From positions 1,178,001 through 1,242,000 of the forward strand of contig JACKHM010000002.1 of assembly GCA_020638995.1 (NCBI GenBank): 64,000 nt of DNA, read 5' to 3'. The translations under genes were made by a program, and so were the position numbers. The first letter of the stretch is position 1, and each line of letters begins with the position of its first letter. Positions 15,474 to 25,800 of this stretch are shown piece by piece. This DNA is from Planctomycetaceae bacterium (GTDB lineage Bacteria > Planctomycetota > Planctomycetia > Pirellulales > Pirellulaceae). The notes beneath the pieces are model-generated. The model was not told the DNA's origin. It was given only the letters and a program-made list of their open reading frames with translations, and searched no databases.

Positions 15474-16796
15474 ATGAGTTGGAATCCCGGTGAAGTTTTA
15501 CGACTCGTCGATTCGCTACATCGAGACAAAAACATCGACTCTGAGTACGTCTTTCAGGCGATCGAGTCGGCGTTGGTCTCAGCTGCGCGAAAGCAGTATG
15601 GCGAGGAGTCAGAGATCGTTATCACAATCGATCGCGATGCGGGCACCCTGAAGGGAAGCTGTAACGGTGAGGAGATCGACCCAGAAGTCATCGGTCGAAT
15701 CGGCGCACAGACGGCCAAACAAGTGATCATTCAGAAGATTCGCGAAGCAGAACGTGATTCGCTCGTCGACGAATTCGAAGAGCAGATTGGCCAGATGGTA
15801 TCGGGAGTTGTGCAACGCGCAGAAGGTGGTGCAACGACCGTAGCCCTGGGCCCGGTTGAAGCGATTCTCCCCCGTAGCGAACAAATCCCCGGTGAATCCC
15901 ATCATGCGAACGAACGTGTCCGTGCAATCGTTTACGAAGTACGACCGCAAGGAAATCGCGTCAAAGTCGTGCTGAGCCGTAATCATCCGAGCCTCGTAGC
16001 GAGGCTCTTCGAGCAAGAGATCCCTGAAATCGCAGACGGAGTGATCACTGTTAATGCGATGGCCCGTGAACCTGGATACCGCAGCAAGGTCGCGGTCAGC
16101 AGTTCGGACACCCGAGTCGACTGCGTCGGTGCTTGCGTAGGCGTCCGTGGAAATCGGATCAAGAACATCGTCGATGAACTGTCGGGTGAACGGATTGACA
16201 TCGTGCGTTGGAGCGACGACCCGGAGGTATTGATTCCCAACTCGCTGCAGCCCGCCGAAGTTGAGCAAGTGTTGTTGTGCGACATGATTGGGCGCGCCAT
16301 TGTCCTGGTCCGAGAAGATCAATTGTCGTTGGCGATTGGACGTCGTGGCCAAAATGTCCGTTTGGCCAGCAAGCTGTCGGGCTGGGACATTGAGATCATG
16401 ACCGCCGACGAGTTGGAGGAGCAGATCGAGCGAGCGGTAACGGGCTTTTGCGAACTTGAAGGTATGACTGAAGAGTTGGCTCAGAGCTTGGTGGAGCAGG
16501 GCTATCTGTCCTACGATGACCTCGAAGTGATCGAACCCGATGCGTTGCAGGAGATGGGAGGCTTGACAGATGAGCAGGTGGAGTTGATCGTTAATCAAGC
16601 GGAAGAGCGCGCGAGACAAGCTGAAGTCGTAGCGGCGGAAGAACGGCGCCAACGTAAAATCGAAAAGATCGAAGAAGAGATGCGAGCGGCGGCCGCTGCT
16701 GATGCTCAGCAAACCGCCTCCCCACCAAGCGAAACCGACGCCGCGACGGAAGCCAAGGAAGACCCGGAAGAAGATGGAGACGCCAACGCAACCTAA
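15474..16796 (+). CDS. nusA: Transcription termination/antitermination factor NusA
   Basis: The 440-residue protein has the full NusA layout. The N-terminal RNA-polymerase-binding domain is about 1-125. An S1 domain (about 130-200) contains GVVQRAEGGATTVALGPVEA. KH domains follow, with GYRSKVAVSSSDTRVDCVGACVG, GVRGNRIKNIVDEL and the second-KH signature AIGRRGQNVRLASKLSGWDI. A helical helix-hairpin-helix-like segment (about 355-395) comes before a charged, Ala/Glu-rich C-terminal tail. NusA binds elongating RNA polymerase and modulates pausing and termination. AGAGGG lies six bases before the ATG. It heads the conserved nusA-infB-rbfA cluster; the usual rimP is not present immediately upstream. 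Confidence 0.97.
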   Translation: MSWNPGEVLRLVDSLHRDKNIDSEYVFQAIESALVSAARKQYGEESEIVITIDRDAGTLKGSCNGEEIDPEVIGRIGAQTAKQVIIQKIREAERDSLVDEFEEQIGQMVSGVVQRAEGGATTVALGPVEAILPRSEQIPGESHHANERVRAIVYEVRPQGNRVKVVLSRNHPSLVARLFEQEIPEIADGVITVNAMAREPGYRSKVAVSSSDTRVDCVGACVGVRGNRIKNIVDELSGERIDIVRWSDDPEVLIPNSLQPAEVEQVLLCDMIGRAIVLVREDQLSLAIGRRGQNVRLASKLSGWDIEIMTADELEEQIERAVTGFCELEGMTEELAQSLVEQGYLSYDDLEVIEPDALQEMGGLTDEQVELIVNQAEERARQAEVVAAEERRQRKIEKIEEEMRAAAAADAQQTASPPSETDAATEAKEDPEEDGDANAT

Positions 16797-16901
16797 CCAG
16801 GACTTAGGGAGAGGGCTCGCCATGTAGCACCCCACTGTTTGAACCAGGGGACGCGAATCGAGAAATTAGTCGAGATCCGCCCCCCGAAAGGAATGCCGAG
16901 A

Positions 16902-19607
16902 GTGCCAATTCGCATTTACGCGTTAGCAAAAGAACTGAAACTCGACAGTAAAGATCTTGTCGAGATCTGCAACAAAGCTGGAATTACCGGCAAAGGGTCG
17001 GCGTTGGCCAGCCTGGATGATCCGGAGGTGGACAAGCTCAAGACCTACCTCGCTGGTGGCGACAAGAAGAGCACCGTCGCGGCTGGTCCGGTGCCCGTCC
17101 CACCGAAAGGTACCCCGCTGTCCGCGCGTGCTGGTGGACCGCTTTCTGCAAGGTCTTCAACTTCTGCCACGACTCCAGCAGCTCCGGAGCCTTCCCAGCC
17201 TGAAGTCTACTCGCGTGAAGATTACATCACGCCAGTTGCCAAGGGCAAAATCAAGGTGATCGGCGCCCCGAGCGGTGAAGGTAAGAAGAAAGATGGGGGC
17301 GCGGACGAGCCGAGACCGAAGAAAAAACGTGAACCAGTGATTCGTCTTGCTGAAATGCCGGACGCGCCGCAACCGGTTCCGAAGGCGGTCGCCAGTGAAC
17401 CGGTGGCACAGAAACCGGAGATCCGGCTCCCCAAAGATGCGATCGCCGGTGCCCGTAAGGGCACAGCCGCACCGCTCGACGAGATCGCGGCGAACGCCAC
17501 CGAGAAACCTTCCAAACCACCGTTGGGAGGTAAGGGCGGAGTCAGTCGTAAGCCGTCGACCGCATCGAGCGATGGCGAAGCTCCCTTGAGCGCAGCTCGT
17601 GGCCGACGTAGTAAGACTGTAAAGGATCTCGATGAAGGTGAAGGAGTCGGTCGCGGCCTGTCTGGTCTGGCGAGCGCCCGGGCGGATCGCCAAAAAGCGA
17701 GAAAGACGCGTCCCGTACAGCGTGCCCGCGGCATTGCTCGAGAAGAGGACACCTACCGCTCTCGACGTCGGCGAACGCTCACTCGCAAGGGCAACAATAC
17801 TGCTGCGCCTCGAAAGGGCAAGGCTTCGCTGGAGCTTCCATGCACCGTGCGAACATTTTCGGAAGCAGCAGGCGTCCCCTCAGCGCAGGTTCAGCGAGCA
17901 CTGATGGGGCTCGGAATGATGGCGACAATTAACGCTCAAATCGAGAATGAGTATGTGGATCTGCTCATTGAGGAATTAGGTGTTGAGGTCGAGATTAAGT
18001 CGAAAGAAACGCTCGAAGAATCAATCATCACAAAGATTCGCGAACAAGAGGACGATCCTGATCACGTTCAGCCACGACCGCCGATTGTTACCTTCTTGGG
18101 CCACGTTGACCACGGTAAAACCTCGCTGTTGGATCGAGTGCTAGGTCTGGATGTCGTGTCAGGCGAAGCCGGTGGCATCACACAACACATCCGGGCTTAC
18201 AAAGTTGAAAACAACGGTCGCCCTGTGTCGTTTGTCGATACGCCCGGGCATGAAGCCTTTACGGAGATGCGAGCTCGCGGCGCAAATGTAACCGATATCG
18301 CGGTACTGGTTGTTGCCGCTGATGACGGTGTGATGCCGCAAACAGAAGAGGCAATCGCGCATGCAAAAGCGGCTGGAGTCCCGATCGTCGTAGCCCTAAA
18401 TAAGATTGATCTCCCCGGCGTCGACGTGAACCGAGTGATGCAGGAATTGGCCACGCGAGATCTTTTGCCGAGTGAATGGGGTGGCGACGTCGAAGTCGTC
18501 CAAACCAGCGCCATTACCGGAGCGGGAATCGACGAACTGCTGGAGACTTTGTTGACAATCGCTGAGCTCAATGAATACGTCGCCGACCCGGACCGTGATG
18601 CCCTGGGCGTTTGCCTCGAGGCCCAGCAAGAAGGCGGACGTGGTGTTGTCGCTAAAGTCATCGTCCGCAAAGGCACACTGCGAGTCGGCGATATCATCGT
18701 TTGCGGGTCGGCCTACGGTCGAGTAAAGGCAATGTACGACACGCTTAGCCCGACGCGGCCCGTGGAAGAAGCCGGCCCTTCAACACCAGTGAACATTACA
18801 GGTCTGGATGTCGCTCCTGGCGCAGGCGATGCGTTTTACGTCTTGGAGGATATTACGGAGGCTCGACAGATCGCCGAGACGCGTGCGACGAGCACGCACC
18901 AAAGTGGACTAAGTGGCCAGGGTACGACAAAGATATCTTTCGAGCGATTCCAAGAGTTGCTGGCAGACGGTCGATTGGGGCAGGCGGAGGAGGCTGCCGT
19001 ACTGAATGTGATCATTCGCGCCGATGTGCAAGGCTCGTTGGAGGCGATCAACAAGGAGTTAGAAAAGCTCGAACACCCCGAAGTTCAGATCAAGATTCTC
19101 CAGCAATCGGTGGGCGGTATTACCGTTGGGGACGTACATTTGGCAGACGCCTCGAATGCCGTTATTCTCGGCTTCAACGTGATTCCGGACGAGGCAGCTC
19201 GCAGCTTGGCGGATGATCGCCGCATTGAGATTCGCCGATACGACATTATCTACAAAATGACAGAAGACCTGAAAGCAATGCTTGAGGGTAAGCTTAAACC
19301 GGAAGAACGCGTTATAGATCTCGGGCGTGCTCTCGTTAAGCAAGTGTTCGCGGTCAGTAAGGCTGGCACAATCGCAGGATGCTATGTCATTCAAGGAACG
19401 ATTGAGCGCGGTTGTCGCATTCGAGTTAACCGTGACGGGCGTACCATCGGCGACTATCCTCTGGACTCGTTGCGACGCATTAAAGACGACGTTAAAGAGG
19501 TCGCACGGGGACTCGAATGTGGTATGAAGCTGTCGGGCTTTAACGACATTAAACAAGACGACGTGCTCGAAGCTTACAAGATCGAGGAGTTCGCACGGAC
19601 CCTATGA
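16902..19607 (+). CDS. infB: Translation initiation factor IF-2
   Basis: The 901-residue GTPase places initiator tRNA on the 30S subunit. The N-terminal IF2_N motif IRIYALAKELKLDSKDLVE comes first, then a long charged Pro/Ala/Lys linker (about 70-320), then a second IF2_N-type segment (RTFSEAAGVPSAQVQRAL). The G domain follows with G1 GHVDHGKT at 400-407, G3 DTPGHEAF, and G4 NKID, then the C-terminal beta barrels. I place the start at GTG 16902 because the protein then begins like other planctomycete IF-2 proteins (x-P-[IV]-RIYALAKE) and AAAGGA lies nine bases upstream. ATG 16893 and TTG 16839 are in-frame alternatives with worse spacing. Its stop overlaps the rbfA start as ATGA. Confidence 0.97.
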   Translation: MPIRIYALAKELKLDSKDLVEICNKAGITGKGSALASLDDPEVDKLKTYLAGGDKKSTVAAGPVPVPPKGTPLSARAGGPLSARSSTSATTPAAPEPSQPEVYSREDYITPVAKGKIKVIGAPSGEGKKKDGGADEPRPKKKREPVIRLAEMPDAPQPVPKAVASEPVAQKPEIRLPKDAIAGARKGTAAPLDEIAANATEKPSKPPLGGKGGVSRKPSTASSDGEAPLSAARGRRSKTVKDLDEGEGVGRGLSGLASARADRQKARKTRPVQRARGIAREEDTYRSRRRRTLTRKGNNTAAPRKGKASLELPCTVRTFSEAAGVPSAQVQRALMGLGMMATINAQIENEYVDLLIEELGVEVEIKSKETLEESIITKIREQEDDPDHVQPRPPIVTFLGHVDHGKTSLLDRVLGLDVVSGEAGGITQHIRAYKVENNGRPVSFVDTPGHEAFTEMRARGANVTDIAVLVVAADDGVMPQTEEAIAHAKAAGVPIVVALNKIDLPGVDVNRVMQELATRDLLPSEWGGDVEVVQTSAITGAGIDELLETLLTIAELNEYVADPDRDALGVCLEAQQEGGRGVVAKVIVRKGTLRVGDIIVCGSAYGRVKAMYDTLSPTRPVEEAGPSTPVNITGLDVAPGAGDAFYVLEDITEARQIAETRATSTHQSGLSGQGTTKISFERFQELLADGRLGQAEEAAVLNVIIRADVQGSLEAINKELEKLEHPEVQIKILQQSVGGITVGDVHLADASNAVILGFNVIPDEAARSLADDRRIEIRRYDIIYKMTEDLKAMLEGKLKPEERVIDLGRALVKQVFAVSKAGTIAGCYVIQGTIERGCRIRVNRDGRTIGDYPLDSLRRIKDDVKEVARGLECGMKLSGFNDIKQDDVLEAYKIEEFARTL

Positions 19608-20065
19608 ATTCCCGCCGCCTCTTGAAAGCCGCAGAAGCGATCCGCGAAGTTGTCAGCATGTCGATCCTTGTCGAGTTGACTGATCCACGCATTAGCGATG
19701 TGACCGTGACCTATGTCGAAGTGGCTCCCGACATGCGAATGGCGCGCGTGCATGTCTCGGTGATGGGCGACGAGACCAAACAAAACCTCTGTCTTCGGGG
19801 ACTGGAAAGTGCGAGTGGCTTTCTCCAGAGCAAAGTCGGCAACCGCATCGACACTCGCTATACACCAAAACTGAAATTTGTCCTCGATCAGGGTGTCAAG
19901 CACTCGCTCGCCGTCGCTCGCATTTTGAACGATGTCCTCCCCAAGGATCAGAATGCGACCGAGCAAGACACCGAGTCCCTCCCCCCCAGCGATGTCGAGG
20001 CAGACCCGTCCGGCGACGCCTCCCATGACAACGTGACAGATTCTCCGACCGATACTGATACTTAG
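19604..20065 (+). CDS. rbfA: 30S ribosome-binding factor A
   Basis: The 153-residue protein starts MNSRRLLKAAEAIREVVS and has the RbfA KH-like core, including LTDPRISDVTVTYVEVAPDMRMARVHVSV and LQSKVGNRIDTRYTPKLKFVLDQG. RbfA assists late maturation of the 30S subunit and 5' processing of 16S rRNA. An acidic, disordered tail of about 35 residues (rich in Asp, Ser and Thr) extends past the usual end. Its ATG overlaps the infB stop by four bases, so it is translationally coupled. This is the standard position for the gene. Confidence 0.97.
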   Translation: MNSRRLLKAAEAIREVVSMSILVELTDPRISDVTVTYVEVAPDMRMARVHVSVMGDETKQNLCLRGLESASGFLQSKVGNRIDTRYTPKLKFVLDQGVKHSLAVARILNDVLPKDQNATEQDTESLPPSDVEADPSGDASHDNVTDSPTDTDT

Positions 20066-20090
20066 TTATTCCCAGGCAATATACGACATC

Positions 20091-20921
20091 ATGAGTGCTT
20101 CGAACCGCGCTGACATACTGACCAAAACAGCCAAAGTCCTGAAAAAGCATTTCAAGCCAGCGGCCCCACCGACCGACCGATCCGTGCTGGAACACCTGCT
20201 CTACGCGTGCTGCCTGGAGAATTCAAAGCACGAAGTGGCTGACGACGTCTTCGCCAAGCTCCAAGAGAGTTACTACGACTGGAACGAAGTCCGTGTCACG
20301 ACGATCGCGGAGTTGTCGGAGGTCATGGCGCCGCTCAATGATCCTCCTCAGGCGGCAAATCGTCTCAAACGAGCCCTTCAAGGTGTCTTCGAGAAATACT
20401 ATTCCTTCGATATCGACGTACTCAGAAAAGGCAACCTCGGTAAAGCGGTTAAAGAATTCGAGAGCATCAACGGAATAACGCCTTTCGGCGTTTCTTACGT
20501 GGCGCAGAATGCCCTCTCAGGGCACTCCATTCCCGTTAACGCCGGCGGATTTCAATTGTTCATCGTCCTCGATGTGATCACAGAGGCCGAGGCGTCAAAG
20601 GGGCGCGTGCCGGGACTCGAGAGAACGGTCCCGAAAACTAAGGGCGTCGAGTTCGGATCGCTCTTGCACCAGTTGGCCGTGGATTTTAATTCTTCGCCAT
20701 ATTCGCCGAAAATACGGTCGATTATTCTTGAGATCGAGCCAAGTGCCAAAGACCGTCTCCCCAAGCGTGAGGCAAAGAAGCCAACCCAAAAAGCCGCACC
20801 GAAGAAAACGGCTAAATCAAAGGCATCGTCCACAAAGTCCACCGCGACGAAGAAGTCTGCTTCCGGCAAGACCACAAAGAAGTCTGCCACCAAGCGGCTT
20901 GCTAAGCGAAAACCTCGCTAA
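20091..20921 (+). CDS. HhH-GPD-fold (endonuclease III-like) protein lacking catalytic residues, with H1-like Lys/Ala tail
   Basis: The 276-residue product has a helical domain resembling the endonuclease III/HhH-GPD superfamily. The helix-hairpin-helix region is about 123-142 (FESINGITPFGVSYVAQNAL), followed by the strand-loop IPVNAGGFQLF. In active glycosylases this region carries a catalytic Lys in the hairpin and a conserved Asp in V-D-x-H; here the Lys is absent and the Asp is Asn150. The C-terminal four-Cys [4Fe-4S] motif is also absent. From about residue 220 the protein becomes a Lys/Ala/Ser/Thr-rich tail (repeats like KKSA, KKTA) similar to bacterial histone H1-like tails, suggesting DNA binding. 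It lies 25 bases after rbfA on the same strand. An architectural DNA-binding role is inferred; glycosylase activity is unlikely. Confidence 0.8.
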   Translation: MSASNRADILTKTAKVLKKHFKPAAPPTDRSVLEHLLYACCLENSKHEVADDVFAKLQESYYDWNEVRVTTIAELSEVMAPLNDPPQAANRLKRALQGVFEKYYSFDIDVLRKGNLGKAVKEFESINGITPFGVSYVAQNALSGHSIPVNAGGFQLFIVLDVITEAEASKGRVPGLERTVPKTKGVEFGSLLHQLAVDFNSSPYSPKIRSIILEIEPSAKDRLPKREAKKPTQKAAPKKTAKSKASSTKSTATKKSASGKTTKKSATKRLAKRKPR

Positions 20922-21083
20922 GTCCCAACGCCTCGGCATCTCATTACAGTGCCGCTTCGTAACAATATGTGAATCTTTCGCGACTGCATCAGTTCGAAGG
21001 CATTCGTGAAGTAGATCTTCTCTGTCACTCGGTACGTAGGACAATCCCGAAGATTCTGAGAAAATCCCGATTGAGAAGGAAGT

Positions 21084-21836
21084 ATGGCCGGACATTCACA
21101 CTGGGCAGGTATTAAGCACAAAAAAGCAGTGATCGACAGCAAGCGAGGTAAAGCTTGGAGCAAATGCTCCAAAGCAATTATTGTCGCAGCAAAGCTGGGC
21201 GGTGGTGATCCCGATATGAACCCACGTCTGCGTTTGGCGGTAGCCGATGCCAAAGCTGTAAACATGCCGAACGATACGATCAGCCGTGCAATCAAAAAAG
21301 GAACCGGTGAATTGGACGGAGGGAATGTTGAGGAGGTACTTTACGAAGGGTACGGCCCCAATGGCGTTGCTATTCTCTGTGACATTTTGACAGATAATCG
21401 CAATCGCACTGCCCCGGAAATCCGAAAGGTTTTCGAAGTCAATGGAGGCAAACTGGGGGCAACAAATTGTGTCGCATATCTCTTCGAACGGAAAGGCCTA
21501 TTCGTGTTCTCGTCGGCTTCAACAAGTGAGGAACGATTGATGGAAGTCGCACTCGATGCGGGTGCCGAAGATATTACGCGAGTCGGTGACATGATTGAGG
21601 TGACGTGCGAACCGGACGCGTTTTCGGCCGTTTCCGATGCCTTCGACGCCGCAGAATTAACTCCCGAATCCAAGGAAATCACACGGATCCCTAACAACAC
21701 CGTCGGACTTGATCTGGACGGGGCGCGCAAAGTCTTGAAGTTGATGGAATTGCTGGACGACCACGACGACGTTCAAAGCGTTTCCGCCAACTTTGACATC
21801 CCAGACGAGGTGATGGCGCAACTCGGCGAGGCCTGA
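21084..21836 (+). CDS. yebC: YebC/PmpR family protein (TACO1 family)
   Basis: The 250-residue length and sequence are typical of YebC, from MAGHSHWAGIKHKKAVIDSKRGK through NMPNDTISRAIKKGTGE and YEGYGPNGVAILCDILTDNRNRT to the C-terminal VSANFDIPDEVM. Members have been described both as transcriptional regulators and as ribosome-associated factors that help translate proline stretches; which applies here cannot be read. AAGGA precedes the ATG by a few bases. A 162-base gap after the previous gene suggests its own promoter, but no strong hexamers were seen. Confidence 0.96.
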   Translation: MAGHSHWAGIKHKKAVIDSKRGKAWSKCSKAIIVAAKLGGGDPDMNPRLRLAVADAKAVNMPNDTISRAIKKGTGELDGGNVEEVLYEGYGPNGVAILCDILTDNRNRTAPEIRKVFEVNGGKLGATNCVAYLFERKGLFVFSSASTSEERLMEVALDAGAEDITRVGDMIEVTCEPDAFSAVSDAFDAAELTPESKEITRIPNNTVGLDLDGARKVLKLMELLDDHDDVQSVSANFDIPDEVMAQLGEA

Positions 21837-21890
21837 TTAGCTGTTTGCGCCGGGTCGCTGGGTTCCGCCTTGTACGCGCAGACCTATGAA

Positions 21891-22589
21891 CTACGGCACG
21901 GCGGCTCGAAACGCAAAGCTGCCGACACTTTCCAACTGTATCTGCATAGTGCCGCCTTCGAATCGAACTCGCATTGTTTCCGGTGCCTCATCGGGCCATT
22001 CGATCAATAGATAGCCCGTTTCACCTTGAACGGACGTAACTTTCCATCGCCCTTCGCTTAATTGATTACCCAACGCCATTTGCATTTTTCGATCATCGTG
22101 AAACGCAAAATCCCACCGCTCCAGCTGCGACTGGCCGGGAATCAGTTCCCAGTTGCCAACCATCTTGTTGCCGAACTGTTGCTTTCCTTTCTCCGATTGC
22201 TCCCAGAGAACGGCAATCACACCAACACCGATGACAATCAGAGTGATCATCGCAGCAAACACAATGATCAACGGGTTAGATTTCTTGCGAAGTCGGTCAT
22301 TGACGCTCGTGGACGTAGTCTTCTTTGCACGTCCCGATTGAACGACAGGCATGTTGGTACCGTGAATTCCAGAGCCACCCGTCACATTGACCGGAATCGT
22401 GGGTGGTAAGTCAATTGCGGGCGGCAATTCAACCGGTGTTGGAAGTTGTGGTGAGGCGACCGGTATCGATAGCGCCGGCATCTGCAATTGCGACTGACAC
22501 TTTGGGCAGGCGACGATTTGCCCGGCTATATTAGCACTATTCTGGAGGTTCGTCCGGCAATTTGGACAAACGACAATATCAGAGGACAT
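21891..22589 (-). CDS. Zinc-ribbon single-pass membrane protein with C-terminal beta domain
   Basis: The 232-residue product starts with a zinc ribbon made of CPNC (8-11) and CPKC (28-31). A Pro-rich linker and one membrane helix (about 106-129) follow. A C-terminal domain of about 90 residues is predicted to be beta-rich (GNWELIPGQSQLERWDFAF, EGRWKVTSVQGETGYLLIEW). The last part resembles lipocalin-like domains that report on stress or solvent in planctomycete proteins, but I cannot name the family. It is on the same strand as the giant gene upstream, separated by 280 bases with no visible gene. It converges with yebC; no clear terminator lies between the two. Confidence 0.8.
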   Translation of the reverse strand: MSSDIVVCPNCRTNLQNSANIAGQIVACPKCQSQLQMPALSIPVASPQLPTPVELPPAIDLPPTIPVNVTGGSGIHGTNMPVVQSGRAKKTTSTSVNDRLRKKSNPLIIVFAAMITLIVIGVGVIAVLWEQSEKGKQQFGNKMVGNWELIPGQSQLERWDFAFHDDRKMQMALGNQLSEGRWKVTSVQGETGYLLIEWPDEAPETMRVRFEGGTMQIQLESVGSFAFRAAVP

Positions 22590-22868
22590 GCAAGTCTTTC
22601 ACCCAGTAGGTTCCAAGCAAACTCAGCCCGGCGATGAATTTTAGCAAAACTCAACCTCTTTCGCCTTGTGCAAAGACAGCTCACCGGACGCAAAACCGCT
22701 CTCAGATTCACCGGGAACCCCCGGGCGATGCGTGGTCTTCTCGGTGGTGCTGACCACTGCGTCCCAGGTTAGAGAAGACGGCGTCGGAGAGCAACGCCTC
22801 TCTGCCAACTGAATTCGCCTCTGAAGAGTCGTGGTAGATTACGCAACAAGCTTCCGCGCCAAACTTGC

Positions 22869-25800
22869 TCAGTCCGCCAACTCACTTCCAAACTCGCTTT
22901 CGTCGAACAAGCTGTCGAGTGCCAATTCCAACTCCTTGGCCTTGGCCGCCAACGACGCGCGAGCCGCCGAGTTCAAACTCCGGTACTGACTTGCGAAGTC
23001 GCTGCGTCCAATCTCGGCAAAGTAGTCCTCGCTCCCTAGGTGCTCGTTCTCGCTAAATGCTAGATCTTCGATTGCCTGGTCCACCGGTGGTGTCGACTGA
23101 GAGATGTCAATCGACGGGGTGGCGGAAGCCGGAATCACAGACGGGGCAGCAGCAGCGATGGAAGGCACTTGAATCCAGGACTCGCCTTCGCCAGCCCCCG
23201 CCGAATTCAGAGTATTTACCACCAGCAAAACATCCGAAGGCGAGATGTTGTTATCCCCGTTAGTGTCGGGATACGGGATCCCCGTGATCGCCGACGTCAA
23301 TACGTGCGACCCAACATTGTTGAGGTGATTGATAAGCAGCAGCGCGTCGATGGGGGAGACGGCAGTATCGTTATTGACGTCTCGACTGTTAGCAGGGTTC
23401 TGGAACACTGTGGCACTAGCAACCGAGATGGTCACTGTCGCAGGTGTCGACGCCAATCCACCGTCGTCAATCGCCCGATAAGTGAATCGATCCGTTCCAG
23501 AAAATCCACTTCGCGGCGTGTAGGTAAACGAACCGTTTGCATTGAGAGCAACGGTTCCGTTGGCGGGCTGCGTCGCTAACTGAGCGGTTAACGGAGTCGT
23601 TTGCTCGCCATCGGTATCATTGCGTAAGACACCGTTGGTAGCGTTCACAGTCAACGGCACTCCCTGGCCCGTTGAGTAGGCATCCGCTCCAGCGTTCGGC
23701 GGATCATTCGTTGCCGCCACATTGATGGTGACAGTGGCGGCATTGGAATTCGTCGAGCCGTCGTTTGCTCGATAAACGAAAGTATCAACGCCGGTAAAGT
23801 TTGGCGTGGGTGTATAGGTGAAAGTACCGTTCGAGTTTAGATTCAAGGCACCATTCGATGGACCACTGATGCGCACCGCAGTCAACGCTCCGATCGGATT
23901 CGCTCCGTCCTCAGCATCAGTATCGTTCAACAAGATGCTTCCGGAGGTGCCCACCGTGAGTTGTGCATCTTCGTCAACTGTAAATGTATCATTGGCGGCC
24001 ACCGGAGCATCGTTTGCCCCCACCACTGTGATATTTACAGTCGCCTCGTTCGACTCCAGTGACCCATCTGAAGCCTTGTAGCGGAAGCGGTCAATGATCG
24101 ATTGCCCGACCCGCAACGCTTGGAGGTTTACCGCTCCTGTCGGGTCGTACGAGAAAGTGCCATTCGCATTCAGCGTTACGGTCGCACCTTGATCAGTCAG
24201 CAACTGCCCTGGATTACTGACCGTGATCGTATCGACCGGCAGATCAATATCAAAATCATTTCCCAAAACGCCCCGGCCTTGAACTTGAAGCACAGCGTCT
24301 TCGTTCGCGGCGAAAGCATCATTAATCGCAGTCGGCGGATCGTTCGCCGGAGTGACCGTTACGGTGTGAGTTCCGGTAGCCGTCTGCGGGTCAGAAGTCC
24401 CGTTGGTGAGACCAGCGTCGCGCACCGTATATGTGAACGTGTCCGTACCATTGAAATTCAGAGGTGGCGTGTAGGTCACCGTACCGCCGGTGCCCAAAGA
24501 CAGCGTCCCACCTTGGGCACTGAAACTGCTGACGCCAATCACGGTCAGAGGCTGGGTGCTCTCTGCACCTGGACCACCCACGTCCGCCATCGTGAGTTCG
24601 CTGGCGAAAATCTGAAGCTGTAAATCCTCGACCGTCATGCTCGTCGATGCAGTCATGATCGGAGGATCGTTAACCGCCGATATATTGATGGTGATCACGC
24701 CTGTCGCTGATTTCGCATCAGCTAATCCGTTCGTTGTCCCGTTATCCTGAATCTCATACGTAAAGGTATCGACACCTGCAAAGTCCTTCGGCGGATTATA
24801 GGTGACGGTCGATCCGACCAGAGTGATCGTTCCGCCACGCACGCTCGTCTGGCTGATCGAGATCACTGAAAGTGTCTGACTTGTCTCGTTGTCGACACCA
24901 GCTTGCGATGGCCCCGGCAAGTCGTTGGATAGGAGAACAGCAGCATCGATCGTCAGTGTTCGGTCTTCGATCGTCGACTGGGCATCCGTGAAAGCGATCG
25001 GTGCATCGTTTACAGGGGTAACCGTAACGGTAACCGTTGCCGTAGCATTCTTCGGGTCGGCGATGCCGTTAGTTAGTCCATTGTCGACAATGGTATACGT
25101 AAAGGTGTCGTTACCGTTGAAATCCGCTTTCGGCGTATAGACGATCTGGTTGGTTGACAAATTGAATGTCACTTGGCCACCCTGAGCGCTGGCCGCAGAA
25201 ACACTTTGGACAGCAATCGTCTGACCGCTCTCGTTCGCGGGTCCTCGCACATCGTTATTGAGCAAAGTACCGGCGGCAATTGTCAAGGCAACGTCTTCCG
25301 AAGTTGTCCGCGAATCAGCACCTGCGGTCGGCGCATCATTCACCGCGGTCACATTCATTGTGACCGTACCGGTCGATGATCGGGAAGGCGATCCGTTGTC
25401 AGCGACTGTATAAGTAAACACATCCTCACCGCTGAAGTCTGTGGGCGGAGTATACGTAATCACTCCGGAGACCAGCGACACCGTACCTTGATTGGCACTC
25501 GTTGAACTGACGCCTAAAACTGTCAACGACTGGGAACTCTCGTTCGCGGGACCCGCGGCATCGTTTTGCGTAAGCAGCGAGGCGCTGAACACATGACGTG
25601 TGTCTTCCGGCGTCGAACGCGTATCCGAGACTGGAATCGGCGGGTCATTCACAGGACGCACCGTGACGGTAACGGTTCCCGTTGCACTCGCATTGGGTGA
25701 ACCATTGTCGCGAACGGTATAGGTAAAAGTATCGGAGCCGGAGAAATCGACCGGAGGACGATACGAGATTGCTCCCGAGGTCAACGATACAGATGCTCCA

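Noticed and set aside
15609..16835. A 408-codon open frame on the minus strand opposite nusA
   Set aside because: It lies wholly antisense to a certain nusA gene and has a low-complexity, Phe/Leu-rich product with no recognisable domain. It is a by-product of codon bias.
17157..17752. Two overlapping minus-strand frames opposite the infB linker
   Set aside because: They are antisense to the low-complexity Lys/Pro/Ala linker of IF-2 and show only Arg/Ser/Pro-rich sequence.
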